Origin: Saccopteryx bilineata
Lineage: Eukaryota; Chordata; Mammalia; Chiroptera; Emballonuridae
NCBI RefSeq assembly: GCF_036850765.1
Contig: NC_089490.1
Span: 244,044,562 to 244,108,561 of the forward strand
Length of the DNA: 64,000 nt
Direction: 5' to 3'
Below the pieces are notes generated by a model. It was not told the origin of the DNA. It worked only from the letters and a program-made list of their open reading frames with translations, and did not search any database. Of the stretch, positions 57,861 to 64,000 are shown one piece after another (the stretch's first letter is position 1; every line of letters starts with the position of its first letter). The position numbers were made by a program, and so were the translations under genes.

Positions 57861-57979
57861 GCCTGACCTGTGGTGATGCAGTGGATAAAGCATCAACCTA
57901 GAACCCTGAGGTCGCCGGTTCGAAACCCTGGGCTTACCCGGTCAAGACACTTAGGGAAGTTGACTTTTCCTGCTCCTCT

Positions 57980-58017
<38 letters not shown>

Positions 58018-58063
58018 CTCTCTTAAATGAATAAATAAAATCTAAACAAAAAGAAAAAGAGAG
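57861..58063 (+). mobile_element. tRNA-derived SINE with 13 bp target duplication
   Basis: Head GCCTGACCTGTGGTGATGCA, B box GGTTCGAAACCC, CCCGGTCAAGACACTTAGGG, a (CT)n run (57980-58011) and an A-rich tail. AGAGTCAGATATT occurs at 57848-57860 and 58064-58076. Confidence 0.9.
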
Positions 58064-58076
58064 AGAGTCAGATATT

Positions 58077-59170
58077 ATTAGTCAACTGGATTGGCACTAT
58101 AGTCAAGTGAAAACAGCCTTAACTTTTGGGAGCATCTCTTAAGGGGCAGCCTCTGGGTATTGCCATTGACTCTGAGCCATTATTATCTTCAGTCAATTCA
58201 CAAGAATCAAATTACAAAACAACATTAGGGATGGCCTATTTCTTAGGAAGTGGCAAACTGATGTCTTTTCCCGAAAGGTGAGTGCCTGAAGAATTTACCA
58301 GAAAGCCTTTGACATGCTGAGTAATGCCGATGAAACAGCACTTTATCTTTAGGAAATGTGAGATACACATCAACATACAAGACTTTTAAAGGTGAAGCTG
58401 AAGGGCAAGGCTTCCTTGAGCTTTCCTGAGATGAATGGGGCTGTGCTCGGGCCTTGATGGTGGAACGGTTTGACTAGTTTCACAAGTCTAGTCCCTCCAA
58501 GCTTCACATGGCTTTTCCTAAGTCCTAACTGAACTGGAAAATATATATATATATATATAGACACACACACATTACAAATATTACTTTCAGAGCAAAGTAG
58601 TCTACATTCTTTCTACTTTTTAGTCTCATCCTACGGCCATGTTGCATAATCTCACACTCCTCTGAATTGAGTCAATAGTCCTTGCTCAAAAATTCTTGTT
58701 AACTCTTTACAGATGGGAAGACATGAGCAGATATAAAGGCTTTTTTTTTACTGCTATGTTATACAGCATTTGCTTCCCAGTCTAGTTGCAATGTTTTGTA
58801 CTGAGCATGCCCAGAAATATAGTCTTCATTGGTTTATAGTGATGGACTTGGGTAACAGCAATCGCAATGCCTGACATCTTCTAACTTAGGGGTCAACTCT
58901 TTAAGTGAAACCTTTGGTCATGGCAATTTGAGCACAGGCTCTCCTTCCATGTTATTATCAGATACTGGTATATTAGAGCTGGTGGTGGGGGAGACAATGG
59001 CTTCATATGCCTCCATATGAAACCAACTCCCTGCCTCTGGAATGTACCAATGATCTCATGAAGTGTAAAGCTGGACAAATGATTTGCTGGTCTGCAAAAT
59101 GTGATCAAGTGTGTATGCACATACATGTGGAGATACGTGACTTTGTGAATCCAATCATAATTCTCCTGAG
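58077..59170. other. Low-copy DNA; (TA)n(CA)n at about 58542-58571
   Basis: No gene or named repeat. A compound microsatellite lies at 58542-58571. Confidence 0.4.
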
Positions 59171-59174
59171 ATTT

Positions 59175-60530
59175 GGAGAAACTTGGTAAGCTGATTCCAA
59201 AATGTATATGCAAAAGCAAAGGACCAAGGATCGACAAGACACTCAAAAAAGAAGAACCATATGGGAGAATTTATCAACCAAGATACTCAATTATTCTAGG
59301 GCTAAAGCAATTAAGATAGTGTGGTATTGGTGAGAAAGCATAGAGACAAACCAGTGCAACAGAATACAGAGCCCAGAAACAAACCTACACATGCATAGAA
59401 ATATACTTGGTTTTTTCTAGAACCGACTTTGCAGATGCCTGAGGAAAACATCACTTTTTTTTCAATATATGGTTATGGAGAAAATAAATTATCCATATAT
59501 TTTAAAAATAAAATTGAATTCTTCACATCACACATAACAGCCATATCTACTGTATCAAAAACTCAAATGTAAAAATATAAATTACAAATGTACTAAAGAT
59601 TAGTAAGTGGAATGATTTTATGACTTTTCTGGTTTATAAAGATTTCTTTGAAAAAATACATGCTATAAATAAAATTAGTCTTAAAATAAGATCAACTATA
59701 TTGTTTGTGTTCCTGAAAATCTACTGTAATGAAAAAAAAAAGGTAAGTTGGACACTGGGAGAAGTTATTTGCAATACAAAGAATTAATCTCCAGAATATA
59801 TAAAGAACTCCTATAAATCAATAAGAAAGACAATACAACTGATAAATGAGCAGAAGTGTTAAACATGTATTTCACAAAAGAAGAGAAAGAAATGGACAAA
59901 CATAAATGAAAAAATGCTTAATCTTAATAGAACTTAATAAAAAACCATATGAATTAACACTAGAATAATCAGATACCATTTTATACTTATATACAATACA
60001 CAAGAAATAAGAAACCTAACAATACCAAATGTCACTGAGAATTTACAGCAATAGTTACATTACCTTGGGAAATAATTTGGCATCAGCTAGTAAATTAGAA
60101 AAGTAGCTAAACTTTCTAACCCAGTAATCCCCACTCCAAGATATAGTCCTTAGAGACTCTTGCACTGTGTGCTAGGAGACATGTAGAAGAATGTTTATAG
60201 CAGAACTGTTTGTAACTGGAAAATTGTCATTGAAACCAGACCAAATGTTAATAAACAATAGAATAGATAAATAAATAGTAGTGTTTTCACAATGAATACC
60301 TCAATGAACAAATAAAAAAGATGCACGCAATACATGGAATTTGGAAAGGAAATATTGAATATAAGAGCAAGTAGTGGAAGAATATATGCAGAATGATTTC
60401 TTTTATATCATATTCAAGAACATGCAAAACTGAACTATATATTCATTGGGTATATAAATTTATAAGGTAAAACTATAAAGAAAAAAAGGGATGATGGAAA
60501 CACAAATGCAAGTAGTAGTTATTTCTGATG
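59175..60530 (+). mobile_element. Old L1 fragment (ORF2 C-terminal part to 3' UTR)
   Basis: Starts TGATTCCAAAATGTATATGC, AAGCAAAGGACCAAGGATCG, then TAGTGTGGTATTGGTGAGAA. Later it has TCCAGAATATATAAAGAACT, AATGGACAAACATAAATGAA and GAATGTTTATAGCAGAACTG, the order of L1 ORF2 and 3' sequences. It is full of stops and inactive. Confidence 0.8.
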
Positions 60531-60590
60531 GGTGGGGGGAGAGGGAAGGAGTCGGGAAGGAGTGCTTTGAAGTCTCAGAAATACAGTCAT

Positions 60591-60918
60591 GCCTGACCAG
60601 GAGACGGCACAGGGGACAGAGCATAGGACTGGGATGTGGAAGACCCAGGTTCGAGACCCCGAGGTCGCCAGCATGAGTGTGGGTTCATCTAGTTTGAGCA
60701 AAGCTCACCAGCTTGAGCCCAAGGTCGCTGGCTTGAGCAACGGGTTACTTGGTCTGCAGTAGCCCCCAGTCAAGGCTCAAAAGAGAAAGCAATCAGTGAA
60801 CAAATAAGGAGCCACAATGAGGAATTGATGCTTCTCATCTCTCTCCCTTCCTGTCGGTCCCTCTCTGTCCCTCTCTCTGACTCTCTCTCTGTCTCTGTCA
60901 AAAAAAGAAAGAAAGAAA
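60591..60918 (+). mobile_element. Long tRNA-derived bat SINE
   Basis: Head GCCTGACCAGGAGACGGCAC, B box GGTTCGAGACCC, GTTTGAGCAAAGCTCACCAG, GGTCGCTGGCTTGAGCAACG, a CTCT-rich end and an (AAAG)n tail. Same type as 39013-39338. AGAAATAC occurs near both ends but the duplication is not clean. Confidence 0.85.
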
Positions 60919-61400
60919 TACCTGACCATCCTAAAGTGGGTGGTTAGTATTGGAGCTCTTCGTATTATTAAAACTCTTTCAGTTTTTTAAAATCTTTTCA
61001 TTTTGAAATAATGTTATACTCACATAGAAATTTCAAAAAGAGCCATGAATTACTATGTACTCTTTATCCAGCATCCCCCAGTGACATAATCTTACATAAT
61101 TCAAATTAACCTTAAGAATTGACCTTGGTGCCACACTATGAACTAAAACTGCAGACCTTACTCAGATTTCACTAGTTTTTATATGTACTCTGTGTGTGTA
61201 GCTCTATCAAGTTCTATCTCATGTGGATAGATTTACATAATCACCACCACAATCGAGCTAGAAAGCTGTTCTATTTCCACAAAGAAACTTGATAGTCATA
61301 TGTCCCCCCATCCCCAACCCCTGGCAACCACTGTCTGTTTTTATCACTATAATTTTGTTACCCTATATATATTTTAAATGTTCTTTCATATTTACTTAAT
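60919..61400 (+). mobile_element. Old L1 3' UTR fragment
   Basis: TTTTGAAATAATGTTATACTC, AGAAATTTCAAAAAGAGCCA, TTTACATAATCACCACCACA, ATAGTCATATGTCCCCCCAT and CCCTGGCAACCACTGTCTGT are in L1M 3' UTR order. Confidence 0.7.
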
Positions 61401-62929
61401 ATTTTTCTTAAAACCTTAGTTTCAGAAGGGAGAATGCTTAGTATATGTGAAGGTGATTCCCACCATCCATCCTTAGCATATGTGGTGAAATTTCCCGCAC
61501 CTGCTGGATTGCAGGATGCTGACATTTACCCCCAACTCAGCTTGCTCACCCCCTTCTGTGGGACCAGGGGGAAGAATTGCACACTTCTTCTCCTCTTTTG
61601 AGGATCATTTTAGAATCAAGAGACCACCTGTCTTCCCAACCTGCCCCTTCCCTTGACCACAGGCACTGCAACAGGAATAACAACTTAGGACAGTCCCTGT
61701 TTCAGACGGTGAAGTTAGCCCAGCATGGGGACAACTCACCAAACAGACCCAGATGGAGAAACTACAAGTACACTGAGAGTCCTGTGATCCGGCCTGACAG
61801 TCTAACACCTACGGCAGCTTTAGTTACCATCCCCTTCCCCCAGGCTGGCTGAATGCCCCACCATTCCCCACTACCCCTGAAGTATAGTCCCTGGTGGATC
61901 TCAGACTCCTGGTTTCTGCTCTGCGCATAGCCAGTTTAGTTGGAAAGCAAACACTTTAATCCACCTGAACCCAGGTCTCATTGCCAGCCTTTCCTGGAAT
62001 CTACCCCACCTTTTCTTTAATGTGCCTCCTCTCCTTTATCCAGCCTCCTGGGGATAAAGCCTTTCCCTACTCTCTTTTTTGTTTAAAAACAAACAAAGCT
62101 GTTCTCTATTTGGGCTCTTATAATCCGCCCTGATGCTTAGTGTATGTTTCAAAACAGCCTGCTCCCCCTCCCTTATTTCTTCCTCTGGTTCTCCTCTTTC
62201 TAGCTAGGTGTGTTTTGTTTCCATTTTATAGTGTTCAACCTGACATGTACAGGCAGACCCTGTTTTTGCCACAATCAGTTCTTGGAATCTTCCTCATAAA
62301 GGGACTCATATTTTCTTCTAAGAACAATGCCATAATTGGAGGTTGCATTCCTGAAGAAAACCCGACTACAGTTAAATAAGAGTATTAAAGTGTATTCCTT
62401 AAGATAGTATCATGTGATTTGAAATGCAGGTTATGGACACATAAATCTGGGAAACCCTGGATTGACTCAAGTGAATCCCCAACCCTGGCCACTGCAAGAA
62501 CACTCAGATCTTTTCTGCATGACCCATAGATAGATGGGGAGGTTACTACTGGCAAGCTACTTGAGAGTATAAACATCACCAAATTGAAGCAAAATGTCTG
62601 ACAATAATGTATCTCTTTATGAAATGCTAAATTTATTGTGATGGCAGTTAAAAGAGCTGGAGGCATTATTCTCCAACTCCTGTAAAACGAGTATAAACAT
62701 GCTCTCTGTGCTAACTTCTGCATGCTCTCCAGATCTGCCCTCGCCCCTCCAGGGCTGACCTATAAGAATGAGTTTCCTTGCTCTTTACTCAGTTCTCTTC
62801 CAACATTGATCTCAGGAGCATTCGCCAATAAATGGGTTCCATATAACTCAACCTGTGATGAGTCAAATCATTCTATAGATCTTTTCATGGGAAGAAACAG
62901 CCGCTCCCTCTCATAGACATGGAGCAAGT
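61401..62929. other. Low-copy DNA, possibly an old LTR; no gene recognised
   Basis: 62030-62110 (GGGGATAAAGCCTTTCCCTA...GCTGTTCTCTATTTGGGCTC) and 62755-62850 (GACCTATAAGAATGAGTTTC...AATAAATGGGTTCC) have LTR-like promoter or polyadenylation texture, but no boundaries can be drawn. Confidence 0.35.
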
Positions 62930-63300
62930 GAGGGAGGTTTATTTCAAGGAATTGACTCACATGACTGTGGGATGGCAAATCTGGAATCTGTAGGGAAGCC
63001 AGCAGGCTGGAAACTAAGGTAAGAGTTAATATGTTGCAGTCTGGAGTCTAAAGACTAGAAACTCAGGCAGAATTTCTGTGCTGCAGTCTAGAGGGAAAAT
63101 TCTTTCTTCCTGGGAGACCTGTCATTTTAAAGATTTCAACTGATTGGATAAGGTTTCCTCACTTCCACTATGAGAAGTCCTCTTCATTACTCAAAGTCTA
63201 CTGATTAAAATGCTAATCACATTTAAAAAATATCTTATAGCAACATCTGGACTGGTGTTTGGTATAGCCAGGTTGACACACAAAATTAACTGTCACACGT
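62930..63300. mobile_element. Ancient interspersed repeat (same family as 51010-51458)
   Basis: GGAGGTTTATTTCAAGGAAT...GATTTCAACTGATTGGATAA...CTCAAAGTCTACTGATTAAA...GCCAGGTTGACACACAAAAT is a common mammalian repeat ending. The family name is not certain. Confidence 0.55.
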
Positions 63301-63429
63301 TATGTATCAAATGTACTTAGAGCACACTGTAGAGAATGGCGAGGAAAGGATCCAGAAAGCAAACAGACAATAACCAGCTCCGGATGTATATTCCTTTTTC
63401 TCCTTTTTTAACATTAATAAAATGTTGCT

Positions 63430-64000
63430 ATCACCAACCCAATGCCATCAGAAGTCCCTAATCCCGGCTGTAGTACATCAAGAAACTTCATTCAGGTAAA
63501 ATTTGCAAACCAAGGAAACAGCCTCTGGGATGAACCTAAAATGCACCCAGAGATGAAGAAGAGGCTCCATTATGTGCCTGCCCTAGTCCCTGATTGGTCC
63601 ATTTTTCACAGTCTGATTGGTCCAAATATCACTGTCCTGATTGGTTAAAATCTCAAATTCTGATTGGTTGTTATGGAGCTGCTCTGATTGGTCGGTAAAT
63701 ATGCAAATGAAGATATTGCTGAGAAGGTCTGATTGGACAGGACAGATCTCAGCCAATTGGTCAAATATGATTCTAGGAACTCCCTTATAAGGGTTGGATC
63801 AGACAACAGGAACTCAGGGCAGTAGTAGGCTTGGCCACTCAATCTGCAGCTTTTCCCTGAAGAGCTGGGTATGAGAGGCTTCTGTAACAGTGTAACATTG
63901 TAAACAATGGCAGGTAGACTCAGATAGTAAATTTGGGCCCTTTTAATCACAGGCTTCTTTTTTGGCAGGTACATTCCTTCCCAGGGTCAACAATATACAA
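63430..64000 (+). mobile_element. Probable endogenous retroviral LTR, 3' end beyond window
   Basis: A promoter-like U3 region has seven ATTGG/CCAAT boxes (63593, 63616, 63640, 63663, 63687, 63732 and the inverted CCAAT at 63753). It also has an octamer ATGCAAAT (63701-63708) and TATAA (63786-63790), followed by a GGTTGGATCAGACAACAGGA start-like region. Repeated CTGATTGGTCC units are typical of some gammaretrovirus-like LTRs. No retroviral gene is in view. LTR ends were not located, so the 5' limit is approximate. Confidence 0.55.

Overview
This window is mammalian nuclear DNA from a bat, and no host protein-coding exon could be supported in it. The bat call rests on a ~400 bp tRNA-headed SINE of the VES type (heads with RNA polymerase III A and B boxes, TC-rich body, A-rich tail), on two related shorter SINE types, on several small TA-flanked mariner/Tigger-type DNA transposons, and on L1 elements that look young. 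The VES subtype is the one I associate from memory with rhinolophoid bats. That is an inference: family level is moderately likely and species cannot be told.

Layout. 1-46 is the 3' tail of a young L1. 47-6430 is old, mostly single-copy DNA with decayed L2, MIR and L1 pieces. 6430-14375 is one nearly full-length ancient L1 that served as a landing pad. Into it went a SINE (7609-7774), a Tigger-like DNA transposon derivative (9388-9681), a young 5'-truncated L1 flanked by a perfect 130 bp duplication (10260-11797), and a young VES SINE with a clean 14 bp target duplication (11891-12280). 14376-16470 is low-copy DNA with a GATA microsatellite. 16471-19290 is a striking inverted repeat: two ~554 bp arms, about 99% identical by eye, around a 1.7 kb spacer that itself carries a VES SINE and a 73 bp mariner MITE. 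19538-27393 is a full-length young L1 on the minus strand with a 14 bp target duplication, a 2.4 kb 5' UTR containing ~241 bp tandem monomers, an intact ORF1 and a broken ORF2.

27408-31990 and 35490-62930 are mainly low-copy DNA peppered with SINEs, MaLR-type LTRs, L2, MIR, L1 fragments and microsatellites. 31990-35490 is a decayed L1/HAL1-like element interrupted by SINEs and an MLT1-type LTR. At the right edge (about 63430-64000) lies a sequence with seven CCAAT boxes, an octamer motif and a TATA box, which resembles the U3 promoter of an endogenous retroviral LTR.

How the parts relate. L1 supplies the reverse transcriptase for itself and for the SINEs. The target duplications at the two young L1s and at several SINEs show the L1 endonuclease signature (T-runs followed by A). 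I found no new gene system. The most unusual structures are the inverted repeat, the 130 bp target duplication, the monomer-type L1 promoter and CTCF-like motifs carried by the VES SINEs.
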